Shown here: positions 8,030 through 16,011 of the stretch, piece after piece
Position numbering within the stretch: position 1 is the first letter of the stretch
Layout: each line of letters starts with the position of its first letter
Assembly: GCA_902629285.1 (NCBI GenBank)
Contig: CACOQN010000002.1
Coordinates: 62,001 to 126,000 of the forward strand
Length of the DNA: 64,000 nt
From: an uncultured Pelagibacteraceae bacterium
GTDB taxonomy: Bacteria > Pseudomonadota > Alphaproteobacteria > Pelagibacterales > Pelagibacteraceae
Direction: 5' to 3'
The notes under the pieces: model-generated
The model's database searches: none
What the model saw: only the letters and a program-made list of their open reading frames with translations
What the model was told of the DNA's origin: nothing
Made by a program: the position numbers and the translations under genes

Positions 8030-9777
8030 TGATTAATATTAGTAGAGAGTCAGAAATAAATTTAATTAATATTTTGATTGATCAAGATATTATTTCTGGA
8101 AAAGATTTAATCAATATTAAAAAAGTATCAACTGAGGGACAAAAGTCTCAATTGGATGCGGTATTCGAATTAAATCTTACTGATGAAAATAAAATTTTAG
8201 ACTTATTAGTTAAGGAACAATCATTAGAGGTTGTTGATTTAAGTGCACATTCTGTAACTGAGGAAATTAAATCTGTATTACCCTCAAATTATATTAATAT
8301 GAATTTTATAGCACCATTTAAAATTGAGGGTAAAATTTTACATATTGCAATACCAGATAGCTCTAAACTTAGTTTAATGAGAAATCTTAAAACAATCACT
8401 AAAATGGATATTGAATTACACGCTGCTAAAATTAGTGAGATTTCAGATTTTATTAAAAAACTTCATGCAGATGGTGAAACTACAATGCAATCTATTCAAC
8501 AGAAAAATAAAGAAAAAGTTCAAACTTTTGATTACGATGTAGAAGATAATACTGAAGTATTAAATGAGAAACCTGAAGAAGATATAGAGGCTCTAGAAAA
8601 TGAATCTGAAGTAATTAAATTTTCAACAGCAGTTGTTGCAGAAGCAATTAAATCTGGTGTCTCCGATATTCATATAGAGCCATATAGATTTTCTTCGAGA
8701 GTGAGATATCGATTGGATGGTATTTTACAAGAGCAAGAACAGTTTTCTAAATTTTTACACTCTAATTATGGCGCAGTAGTAACACGTTTTAAAATTATGG
8801 GTAAACTTGATATTGCTGAAAGAAGGTTGCCGCAAGATGGTGCTATACCATTTAAAATAGATGGAAAAGTAGTTGATTTACGTCTTTCAATTTTGCCAAC
8901 GGCAAATAACGAAAGAATTGTTATGCGGGTTTTAAATAAAGATGCAGGAGATATTAGTCTTGAGCAATTAAATTTTGAAGAAACTGATTTAATGAATTTA
9001 AGAAAAGCAATACATGGCACTCAAGGTTTGGTATTAGTAACAGGTCCTACTGGATCAGGAAAAACAACTACTCTTTATAGTATTTTAAAAGAGGTATCCA
9101 AGCCTCATTTAAATATTTTGACTGCAGAAGATCCAGTTGAATATGAATTAGATGGAGTCGGTCAAGTACAGATTAAAGATGATATTGGTTTTAATTTTTC
9201 AACCGCATTAAGATCCTTTTTGAGACAAGACCCTGAAATAATTCTTGTTGGTGAGATGAGGGATAAAGAAACTGTAGATATAGGTTTAAAGGCTGCATTA
9301 ACAGGTCACTTAGTATTTAGTACATTACACACAAATGATGCGCCAAGTACAATCACAAGATTACAAAACATGGGAACACCAGATTATTTAATTAGTGCTG
9401 CTGTCACGTTAGTTTTAGCTCAACGACTTGCAAGAAAAACATGTCCAGATTGCAGAGTTCCTGATGAAGATATTACACCAAAAGCTTTAGCTGATCTTGG
9501 ATTTACAGTTGAACAAGCTTCAAGAGCAAAAGTTCAAAAGGGGAAGGGGTGTCCAAAATGCAAAGATACTGGATACAAAGGAAGAATGGGTATCTATGAA
9601 ATTTTAAATGTTACAAAACCAATTAAAGAAGCTATCTTAAGACAAGCTACTACACCTGAACTTAAAGAAATAGCAACCAACGAAGGTTTTCGAACAATGC
9701 AAGATATGGGTCGTGAAATGATTTTAACAGGAGATTTAAATTTCAGAGAATACGATCGTGTTTTATCAGTGGAGTAG
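8029..9777 (+). CDS. pilB: Type IV pilus extension ATPase PilB
   Basis: 582 residues. The N-terminal MshEN/GspE_N-like domain spans about residues 15-150, followed by a linker and the GspE-type ATPase. Motifs include SDIHIEPY, Walker A GPTGSGKTT (about residue 338), Asp box, Walker B DPEIILVGEMRD, and His box TGHLVFSTLHTND. A zinc-binding pair CPDC...CPKC (about residues 479-512) is typical of PilB/GspE and absent from PilT. It polymerises pilin through PilC. It directly follows pilQ and precedes pilC by five bases. Confidence 0.93.
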   Translation: MINISRESEINLINILIDQDIISGKDLINIKKVSTEGQKSQLDAVFELNLTDENKILDLLVKEQSLEVVDLSAHSVTEEIKSVLPSNYINMNFIAPFKIEGKILHIAIPDSSKLSLMRNLKTITKMDIELHAAKISEISDFIKKLHADGETTMQSIQQKNKEKVQTFDYDVEDNTEVLNEKPEEDIEALENESEVIKFSTAVVAEAIKSGVSDIHIEPYRFSSRVRYRLDGILQEQEQFSKFLHSNYGAVVTRFKIMGKLDIAERRLPQDGAIPFKIDGKVVDLRLSILPTANNERIVMRVLNKDAGDISLEQLNFEETDLMNLRKAIHGTQGLVLVTGPTGSGKTTTLYSILKEVSKPHLNILTAEDPVEYELDGVGQVQIKDDIGFNFSTALRSFLRQDPEIILVGEMRDKETVDIGLKAALTGHLVFSTLHTNDAPSTITRLQNMGTPDYLISAAVTLVLAQRLARKTCPDCRVPDEDITPKALADLGFTVEQASRAKVQKGKGCPKCKDTGYKGRMGIYEILNVTKPIKEAILRQATTPELKEIATNEGFRTMQDMGREMILTGDLNFREYDRVLSVE

Positions 9778-9782
9778 TTTAA

Positions 9783-11024
9783 ATGTCTTCAGAAACTTTT
9801 TCTTACAAAGGTATTTCAGCAGGAAAATATATTGAAGGTGAAATTGAGGCTCTTAATCAGGAAGAAGCTTCATTTAAACTTAAAGAACAAAAAGTAATTA
9901 TTACTAATTTAACAAAAATTAAAAAGAAAAAAGCTGCTAAAGATAAAAAAAAAGGTGGTGGCTTTTCTTTTGGAAAGAAAAAAGTAAAACCTGAGGATGT
10001 TGTAATATTTTCAAAACAATTTGCTACTATGGTTAAGGCAGGCCTGCCAATTCTTAATGTGTTAGGAATGCTGAGAGATCAAATTGAACATCCAACAATG
10101 AAAGAAATTATTGAAGATATAAGAAAAAGCTTGGAAGGTGGAATAACACTCTCAAAATGCTTTGAAAAATATCCACAAATTTTCGACAGTATTTATATAA
10201 ACTTAATTAAAGCAGGTGAGGCTAGTGGTAAGCTTGATGTTTTCTTAATGAAACTAGTAGAGTCTTTGGAAAAAAGAGAAAAAGTTAAAAAGAAAATTAA
10301 AAGTGCACTAACTTATCCAGTAGTTATGTTTACAGTGGCTATTACTGTAATGGTTTTCATGTTAATCAAAGTAGTTCCTGTTTTTGCAGAGATGTATGAA
10401 GGTATGGGTGTTGCTCTTCCAACACCAACGGCTGTAATTATGACAGCTAGTAACTTTATGAGAGGATCAGGAGGCTTAACATTAGGAATTGTTTGTATTT
10501 TGCTGTTTGCAATATTTAAATACACAACTACAAAAATTCCAGCTATTCGCTACAAATGGCATCAAAGAGTTTTAAAAATGCCTGTGTTTGGTGATATGAT
10601 TTTAAAATCATTAATTGCTAGAATTTCACTAATTATGGGTAATTTAAGTTCTGCTGGTGTAAATTTACTTGAGAGTATTGAAATTGCAAAAGCAGTAAGT
10701 AACAATGACGTAGTTACTCTTGCCTTAGAAAATGTAAAAAAAGGCGTTTTTTCAGGAGATACATTAACAAAACTTTTTTTAAAAGAGCCTGTTTTTCCTC
10801 CCACATTTAGTCAATTAATTTCTGTTGGAGAACAAACTGGTAATTTAGATGAAATGTTCACTTCAGTATCAAATTATTATGAAGAAGAGTTTGATACAGC
10901 AGTAGATAACATGTCTAGTTTAATTGAACCAATTATGATTGTATTTATGGGCGGGATGATTGGTGGATTAATGATTGCGATGTATTCTCCAATATTTAAT
11001 GTTGGTGCTATTATTGGTGGTTAA
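9783..11024 (+). CDS. pilC: Type IV pilus platform protein PilC
   Basis: 413 residues, the usual length. It has two T2SSF domains, roughly residues 78-200 (FSKQFATMVKAGLPI is the classic opening) and 280-400. Three hydrophobic segments lie around 170-195, 230-250 and 380-405. The N-terminal 70 residues contain a very Lys-rich linker. PilC transmits ATPase motion to pilin in the inner membrane. It is the last gene of the plus-strand pilus operon; an 82-base gap follows before a small lipoprotein gene. Confidence 0.92.
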   Translation: MSSETFSYKGISAGKYIEGEIEALNQEEASFKLKEQKVIITNLTKIKKKKAAKDKKKGGGFSFGKKKVKPEDVVIFSKQFATMVKAGLPILNVLGMLRDQIEHPTMKEIIEDIRKSLEGGITLSKCFEKYPQIFDSIYINLIKAGEASGKLDVFLMKLVESLEKREKVKKKIKSALTYPVVMFTVAITVMVFMLIKVVPVFAEMYEGMGVALPTPTAVIMTASNFMRGSGGLTLGIVCILLFAIFKYTTTKIPAIRYKWHQRVLKMPVFGDMILKSLIARISLIMGNLSSAGVNLLESIEIAKAVSNNDVVTLALENVKKGVFSGDTLTKLFLKEPVFPPTFSQLISVGEQTGNLDEMFTSVSNYYEEEFDTAVDNMSSLIEPIMIVFMGGMIGGLMIAMYSPIFNVGAIIGG

Positions 11025-11106
11025 AAAAAATCAAATTGGACACATTGATAATCCTTAAATTTAAATAAAACTTTCATTTTTATTAAGATTAGTTAAATAC
11101 CTTGAT

Positions 11107-11400
11107 GTGATTAAAAATTTAAAAATATTAATTATATTTATATTTCTTACGGGGTGTACACAGAGTTTAGCAGTTTTGGGTCCAGCAGTGACCGTTGCAA
11201 CAACTGGAAGTGTTAACCAAGCACTATTGTCAGGAACCTTAAACACAGGTGTTAAACATCAGACAGGAAAAGGTGTAAGTGAACATATGGTTCAATCTTT
11301 AAATGAACCTATAGATTGCTCTATGACAAGCAGCAATGAATTAGCTGAAATGTTTTTTGATGATTATAATAATTTAGATTGTTACTTAGAAAATAATTAA
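11107..11400 (+). CDS. Small lipoprotein of unknown function
   Basis: 97 residues from a GTG start. The signal sequence is ILIIFIFLTGC with a lipobox Cys at about residue 17, so it should be lipidated. The mature part has a Gly/Thr/Val-rich, somewhat hydrophobic segment (VLGPAVTVATTGSVNQALLSG) and two more Cys near the C-terminus (PIDCSM, LDCYLE). I do not recognise the family. It ends four bases into the convergent anti-sigma kinase gene. The position just after pilC hints at an envelope role near the pilus, but nothing in the sequence proves it. Confidence 0.65.
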   Translation: MIKNLKILIIFIFLTGCTQSLAVLGPAVTVATTGSVNQALLSGTLNTGVKHQTGKGVSEHMVQSLNEPIDCSMTSSNELAEMFFDDYNNLDCYLENN

Positions 11401-11831
11401 TTATTTAAATTTTTGGAAAGTATTAGATGGTTGATCCATGGTTTTTCACCTTCTTTAAAAACAACTGCATCCATTATTTGTTGAATAAAAAAAGTTCCTA
11501 AACCACCTGGTTTAATATCGTCGATTTTTCGGTGTCTGATTTTATCTTTTTCAACCGGTCTGCCTTTGTCAAAAAATCCTATTTCAAGATGACCATCACT
11601 AACAGATATTTTTATTTCCATTTTATCTTCAGTTTGTTCATTATTGTAAGCGTGCTTAACAATGTTTTGCGCAGCTTCGGCAATAGCTAAAACTAATTCA
11701 TCTTTTAACTCTTGATTAATATTTAATTTTTCAAAAACTTCTCTGCAGAAAGATCTAACATGCTTAAGATTAGATGAGTTTACCTCAAAATCCCTCTTTT
11801 CATCTACATTAGCTATATGTGATTGTTCCAT
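11397..11831 (-). CDS. RsbW-type anti-sigma factor / serine kinase (HATPase_c_2)
   Basis: 144 residues, the normal length of RsbW/SpoIIAB/BtrW-like kinases. The N-box helix contains Glu52 and Asn56 (LAIAEAAQNIVKHAYN). The G1 region has Asp88 (FFDKGRP) and the G2 region has GGLGTFFIQQIMD (residues 109-121). Such proteins phosphorylate a STAS antagonist and otherwise sequester a sigma factor or other target. It is translated from the same message as the STAS gene, whose stop shares one base with this start (TAATG). The target it inhibits is not identifiable here; no sigma factor gene is in the window. Confidence 0.88.
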   Translation of the reverse strand: MEQSHIANVDEKRDFEVNSSNLKHVRSFCREVFEKLNINQELKDELVLAIAEAAQNIVKHAYNNEQTEDKMEIKISVSDGHLEIGFFDKGRPVEKDKIRHRKIDDIKPGGLGTFFIQQIMDAVVFKEGEKPWINHLILSKNLNN

Positions 11832-12130
11832 TAATCCAAATTTAAGATTTGCTCTAGTTTTGCCATCATAATAACCTTTAGAACTGATTTACTGATTTCT
11901 TTCAGAGTAACTTTTGTTCCAAGCTCCATCGCTTTTTGATGACTTTCAATCAATACAGATATTCCAGAAGAGTCCATGTATTGAACTTCTTTCAAATTTA
12001 AGTGAACTTCTTTCTTAGCCTCAATAAGAGGCATTATAACTTCCTTAGCTTTTTCAGTTACATCCATATCAATTTCACCATCTAGATGAACTGTCGAAAT
12101 ATTTCCTTCTTCTGTAACTTTGTAGGTCAT
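11831..12130 (-). CDS. STAS-domain anti-sigma factor antagonist (RsbV/SpoIIAA-like)
   Basis: 99 residues, a complete single STAS domain. The phosphorylation loop is YMDSSGISVL, with Ser54/Ser55 as the candidate regulatory serines. In partner switching the unphosphorylated STAS protein binds the RsbW-like kinase and frees its target; a PP2C phosphatase reverses the kinase. The kinase is the next gene. The only PP2C phosphatases in the window are the two ammonium-transporter fusions at 13.4-18.2 kb on the opposite strand. It is divergent from the first pilin gene across a 145-base gap. Confidence 0.9.
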   Translation of the reverse strand: MTYKVTEEGNISTVHLDGEIDMDVTEKAKEVIMPLIEAKKEVHLNLKEVQYMDSSGISVLIESHQKAMELGTKVTLKEISKSVLKVIMMAKLEQILNLD

Positions 12131-12184
12131 AATGCCCTTTATTTCTCAATTTTTTAGTAAAATCAATAAAAATACAATCTATGA

Positions 12185-12214
12185 TTGACCCAAAATGATT
12201 AATTGCATTATATT
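12185..12214 (+). promoter_or_regulatory. Candidate sigma70-type promoter of the pilin genes
   Basis: TTGACC (12185-12190) and TATATT (12209-12214) are separated by 18 bases, predicting a start near 12221 and a leader of about 55 bases. The leader ends in a purine-rich ribosome site (AGAGG) before the ATG at 12276. The spacer contains a near-palindrome AATG...CATT that could be an operator. The same gap must hold the promoter of the divergent STAS-kinase pair. Confidence 0.45.
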
Positions 12215-12275
12215 ATTAAATACTATTAAATTATATACAGTTTAAAATTATTACAAAATAAAAGAGGTTTTAAAT

Positions 12276-12740
12276 ATGAGAAATAAAAAGAATAAAGGTT
12301 TTACATTAATTGAGCTACTAGTTGTTGTAGCAATTATCGGAATTCTTGCAGCTGTTGGTGTTGTTGCTTACTCAGGTTACACAGCAGGTGCTAAAAAACA
12401 AGCAGCTAATTCTAATCAAGCAGCAGTTACTAAATACGTCGCGGCTGAAGTACAAAAATGTAATATAGGTGAATCCTCTGCTATGGGTGGAGAATTAAAT
12501 TGCAGCGGTAAAACTGGTAAGACAGTTACTGAAGCGGCAGTTAAAGCATTGGTGGATTTTAAAGATCCATATAACACTTCAGAGAAAGCTGTAAAAGAAG
12601 GTAGTGATTATTCAAAAGATGGCAATGCTGGAACAACATTCATTGGATATTCAAGTAATACAATTACAATTGGAACTTGCATTGAAGAGAAATGTAGTAC
12701 TGCAGCAAGTCAAAAAACTAACACTGTAGTAGTAGAGTAA
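12276..12740 (+). CDS. pilA: Type IV major-pilin-like protein (PilA/PilE family)
   Basis: 154 residues. The leader MRNKKNKG is followed by FTLIELLVVVAIIGILAAVG, the textbook type IVa prepilin N-terminus with cleavage after Gly8 and Glu5 in the mature protein. The globular part has four Cys (QKCNIG, LNCSG, GTCIEEKC), allowing two disulfides including a C-terminal D-loop. Of the two adjacent pilins this one has the stronger ribosome site and promoter, so it is the better candidate for the major subunit. The second pilin starts 22 bases downstream. Confidence 0.85.
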   Translation: MRNKKNKGFTLIELLVVVAIIGILAAVGVVAYSGYTAGAKKQAANSNQAAVTKYVAAEVQKCNIGESSAMGGELNCSGKTGKTVTEAAVKALVDFKDPYNTSEKAVKEGSDYSKDGNAGTTFIGYSSNTITIGTCIEEKCSTAASQKTNTVVVE

Positions 12741-12762
12741 TAATTTAATACTCTTTTATTTT

Positions 12763-13176
12763 ATGACTACTAAAAGCTCAGGGTTTACACTCATTGAGCT
12801 TTTAGTGGTTGTTGCAATTCTAGGAATTATAGCTGCAATCGGTATTACAAGTTACAACGGTTATGTATCAGGTGCGAAAAGAAAATCAGCAGAAAATGTT
12901 ATGCAGCAAATTTCTTTAGGACAAACTGAATATTATTCAGATAATGGAATGTATTATATGAATAGTACAAGCACCAATTGCACCCCTTCATCATCAACAT
13001 CTACTGCAATAGAGACCAACTTGTTAGGTGGATCTGATAACATTACTCCAGAAATGGGATATGAATTATGTATTTCTAACGATGCCTCAAATTACAAAAT
13101 AACAGCTAAAGAAACTGACGGAAATTGTCAGGTTACATTGACCGCTTTAAATGTAACTGCAAGACAAAACTGCTAA
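12763..13176 (+). CDS. Type IV pilin, PilE-like
   Basis: 137 residues. The very short leader MTTKSSG precedes FTLIELLVVVAILGIIAAIG. The next segment (GAKRKSAENVMQQISLGQTEYYSDNG) is typical of PilE-type minor or alternative pilins. Four Cys lie in the second half, with the last residue itself a Cys (RQNC). It follows the other pilin by 22 bases and precedes a small membrane-protein gene by 10 bases, so co-transcription is likely. Whether it is a major or a minor subunit cannot be told from sequence alone. Confidence 0.82.
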   Translation: MTTKSSGFTLIELLVVVAILGIIAAIGITSYNGYVSGAKRKSAENVMQQISLGQTEYYSDNGMYYMNSTSTNCTPSSSTSTAIETNLLGGSDNITPEMGYELCISNDASNYKITAKETDGNCQVTLTALNVTARQNC

Positions 13177-13186
13177 TAATTTACCA

Positions 13187-13435
13187 ATGAACTTTGAGGA
13201 AATTAAAAAGTTTTTATCAAAAATTAAGGAAATTGATTTAACAAATAAATCAAAAATCTATTTAACAGCTAGTTTAGTATGGATCATTTTTATTGGTTAT
13301 CTTACTTGGTGGAATGGTCTAAAAAGTTTTGCTTTAGATAAAAGCTTTAGATGGGATGAGTGGTTTTGGTTTGGAATAGTTCCAGCTTTAGCACCTTATA
13401 TTTTTTACTTTATCTGGAGAAAAAAAGATGAGTAA
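13187..13435 (+). CDS. Small two-helix membrane protein of unknown function
   Basis: 82 residues. After a charged N-terminal helix (IKKFLSKIKEIDL) there are two likely membrane segments (LTASLVWIIFIGYLTWW and EWFWFGIVPALAPYIFYFIW), Trp-rich, with a charged C-terminal tail. I do not recognise a family. It sits between the pilin genes (10 bases upstream) and the first Amt-phosphatase gene (3 bases downstream), so it is probably in the same transcript and may be an accessory of one of them. Confidence 0.6.
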   Translation: MNFEEIKKFLSKIKEIDLTNKSKIYLTASLVWIIFIGYLTWWNGLKSFALDKSFRWDEWFWFGIVPALAPYIFYFIWRKKDE

Positions 13436-13438
13436 AAT

Positions 13439-15592
13439 ATGGATAATGTAGACTTGGACTCAGTAAAATCATTTATTGATACTCTTTGGGTTATAGATTG
13501 TGCAATCTTAGTATTTATTATGCAAGCAGGTTTCATGTGTATGGAAACTGGTCTTTCAAGGCATAAAAATAGCATTAACGTAGCTCTTAAGAATGCAGCT
13601 GACTTTGGTGTTGCAGTTGTAATTTTTTGGTTTTTTGGTTTTGGTTTAATGTTTGGAACCAGTTGGAATGGCATAATAGGAACTGATCTATTTTTCTTTA
13701 AAACGGACAACGCAGAATATATGACTTATTTTGTATTCCAGGCTATGTTTGTTGCAACTGCTGCAACAATTGTTTCAGGTGCAGTAGCTGAAAGAATGAA
13801 ATTTAATGGTTATTTAATCATTACAATTCTTGCAACAGGTATAATTTATCCAATAGTTGGTCACTGGGCTTGGTCATCTAGCTATTTAAATAAAATGAAT
13901 GATGCTGTAACGCAGCTATTAGCAGTTACAGGCAATCTTAAAACTACTGGTTGGTTAACTGACATGGGCTTTGTTGATTTTGCGGGAAGTACAATAGTTC
14001 ACTCTGTTGGAGGGTGGATAGCTTTAGCAGCTGTTTTAATTTTAGGTCCTAGAATTGGTAAATATTCTGAGGCAAATAAAGGAAAATTTACTGGTTCAAG
14101 TTTTCCATTAGCAGTTTTGGGTACATTGATATTATGGTTTGGATGGTTTGGCTTTAATGGTGGGAGTAACGGAGCAATGGATGAAACGGTTCCATTAATT
14201 TTGATTAATACTTTTCTCTCAGCAGCATTTGGTTTGTTAACAGGTCTTGGTATTTCATTTGTATTATTTAAAAAACCAGATCCATATTATGTTATACTAG
14301 GCCCACTTGCTGGACTAGTGTCAATAACAGCTGGATGTAATACCATGACATCAGTAACAGCTATATTTGTTGGTATGATCGGGGCAATGATATCTATTTT
14401 CGTAAATGAGGTTTTAGAAAAATATGAGATAGATGATGTCGTTGGTGCTGTGCCTGTTCACCTAGCGTCTGGTATATGGGGAACTTTAGCAGTTGGATTA
14501 TTTGGTGATTTGGAATTAATAGATACAGGATTAACAAGATTAGAGCAAATCAAAGTTCAGTTGATCGGCGTAGTTTCAATTGGTGCTTTTGCTTTTTTTG
14601 GATCTTTTATTCTTTTAAAGATTTTAAATTATTTTTATCCTTTAAGAGTAAGTCCTTTACAGGAAGAACTTGGACTAAATATTGCAGAGCATAACGCAAC
14701 ATCTGTTGAGCATGATTTAATTAAAATTTTAGAAAAACAATCTGATAGTGGAGATTTAACTATAAGAGGACCACAAGATCCTTTTACAGCAGGTGGAGTT
14801 ATAGGATTGTATTATAATAAACTGATGAACAAATTAGAGAAGAGTGAAACAGAAAAGAAAATTTGGCGTGATAGAATTTCTAACGAAGTAAAACTTGCGG
14901 TAAAAGTTCAAGAAAATTTTTTACCAAAAAGAAATTTAGAAAATTATCCCGTTCATGGAATCAATTTAGCTGCAAGAGAAGTATCAGGAGATTTTTTTAG
15001 TTTTTACCCTCATAATGACAGTGTTTATTTTATAATTGCTGACGTTGCCGGAAAAGGTATTCATGCAGGAATGGTTATGGCTAAGGCATCAACATTATTT
15101 GAAATTATGTCTAGAGATAAAGTGGACCCAGATGAAATGATGTTTCATATGAATAACGATTTGTATTTAACAAAAACAGGTGGAATGTTTGTAACTTGCA
15201 TATTAGGTGAATACAATACAATCACAGATGAAATAAGGTGGGTCAATGGAGGACATCAACCAGCAGTTATTAGAAATGAAAACGGTGAATACAAACAATT
15301 TGAGAGCAACTCGCCTCCAATGGGTGTTGTTCCTCAAAAAGATAAATCAGTGTACCATGTAAACAAAACAAAATTAAATGGTCATAGATTTTATGCTTTT
15401 ACCGATGGTTTATCTGAAAGTGAAAATGAAAATGGCAAAGAAATAGGTATTGAAGGTTCAGTTCAATTAATTGAAAAGAATTTTAATACTGATCCAAAGA
15501 AACAACTTTCTGAAATTACAAAAGCTGTGGTAAAAGCCGCAGGTAATAATAAATTAAGTGACGATTTGACCTTGATCTCAATTGGAAAATAA
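13439..15592 (+). CDS. Ammonium transporter (Amt) fused to SpoIIE/RsbU-type PP2C phosphatase, copy 1
   Basis: 717 residues. Residues about 10-400 form a complete Amt channel: QAGFMCMETGLSR, FVATAATIVSGAVAER, Asp180, and the twin pore histidines His188 (VHSVGG) and His341 (VHLASGIWG). A linker follows (about 405-490; LGLNIAEHNATS, then a coiled coil). Residues about 490-717 are a PP2C/SpoIIE domain with all metal-binding acids present: Asp518 (SGDFF), Asp535 (ADVAGKG), Asp656 (FTDGLSE), Asp708/709 (SDDLTLI). Inference: ammonium binding or transport in the membrane sets phosphatase activity towards a phosphorylated STAS protein, such as the one encoded at 11831-12130. A scavenging transporter with an inactive tail is the alternative, but the intact catalytic residues argue against it. 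Confidence 0.93.
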   Translation: MDNVDLDSVKSFIDTLWVIDCAILVFIMQAGFMCMETGLSRHKNSINVALKNAADFGVAVVIFWFFGFGLMFGTSWNGIIGTDLFFFKTDNAEYMTYFVFQAMFVATAATIVSGAVAERMKFNGYLIITILATGIIYPIVGHWAWSSSYLNKMNDAVTQLLAVTGNLKTTGWLTDMGFVDFAGSTIVHSVGGWIALAAVLILGPRIGKYSEANKGKFTGSSFPLAVLGTLILWFGWFGFNGGSNGAMDETVPLILINTFLSAAFGLLTGLGISFVLFKKPDPYYVILGPLAGLVSITAGCNTMTSVTAIFVGMIGAMISIFVNEVLEKYEIDDVVGAVPVHLASGIWGTLAVGLFGDLELIDTGLTRLEQIKVQLIGVVSIGAFAFFGSFILLKILNYFYPLRVSPLQEELGLNIAEHNATSVEHDLIKILEKQSDSGDLTIRGPQDPFTAGGVIGLYYNKLMNKLEKSETEKKIWRDRISNEVKLAVKVQENFLPKRNLENYPVHGINLAAREVSGDFFSFYPHNDSVYFIIADVAGKGIHAGMVMAKASTLFEIMSRDKVDPDEMMFHMNNDLYLTKTGGMFVTCILGEYNTITDEIRWVNGGHQPAVIRNENGEYKQFESNSPPMGVVPQKDKSVYHVNKTKLNGHRFYAFTDGLSESENENGKEIGIEGSVQLIEKNFNTDPKKQLSEITKAVVKAAGNNKLSDDLTLISIGK

Positions 15593-15600
15593 TATTTCCC

Positions 15601-15636
15601 CCCATTTTGATCTTATTTATAATGCAAGTTTAAACT
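15601..15636 (+). promoter_or_regulatory. Candidate promoter of the HMA protein / second Amt-phosphatase
   Basis: CCCATTTTGATC at 15601-15612 contains a -35-like TTGATC (15607-15612); TAAACT (15631-15636) lies 18 bases further on. The leader to the ATG at 15674 carries a good ribosome site (TGAGGA). The CCCATTTTGAT element is shared with the promoters proposed at 3633 and 24275. Confidence 0.4.
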
Positions 15637-15673
15637 TTAAATGGTAAATTTTCTTAAAAGAAATGAGGATTAA

Positions 15674-16003
15674 ATGTTCAGAAAAATATTACTAACAATA
15701 GGTTTTCTTTTATTTAGCACTAACTTGTTTGCAGCACAAACTCAGATTGCACAAGTAAATGGCATGATGTGCATCAAGTGTCAAAAAATGGTAACTGAAG
15801 CATTACAAAAGGCTTGTCCGGATGCAACTGTTAAAGTTTCTTGGCCAGAGGGTGTCGCTGTATCTTCTTTTGCGGATAAGTCAAATTTATCTGAGGATGA
15901 ATACAAAAATGCTATTTTAGGAACTGGATTTGAAGTTGTTAAAGTAATTAGTGTTGATGGAATAATTACTGACGCTGAAGAAGCAAGAAAACTTGTAGAC
16001 TAA
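15674..16003 (+). CDS. Periplasmic heavy-metal-associated (HMA) domain protein
   Basis: 109 residues. The signal peptide is ILLTIGFLLFSTNLFA, followed by an HMA-like fold. Its metal loop is NGMMCIKCQKM, a CxxC (Cys33 and Cys36 approximately) in the position of the MTCxxC of MerP/CopZ-type proteins. The remaining ferredoxin-like part (TVKVSWPEGVAVSSF) fits the family. It probably binds Cu or another soft metal in the periplasm. It lies 8 bases upstream of the second Amt-phosphatase and is unusual company for an ammonium transporter; it may be a periplasmic partner of the sensor or simply a co-transcribed gene. Confidence 0.78.
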   Translation: MFRKILLTIGFLLFSTNLFAAQTQIAQVNGMMCIKCQKMVTEALQKACPDATVKVSWPEGVAVSSFADKSNLSEDEYKNAILGTGFEVVKVISVDGIITDAEEARKLVD

Positions 16004-16011
16004 AAAATTTT

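Noticed and set aside
12189-12201. CCCAAAATGATTA upstream of pilA as a fifth copy of the CCCATTTTGAT element
   Set aside because: The central four bases differ and the position relative to the proposed -35/-10 is different, so it was not counted.
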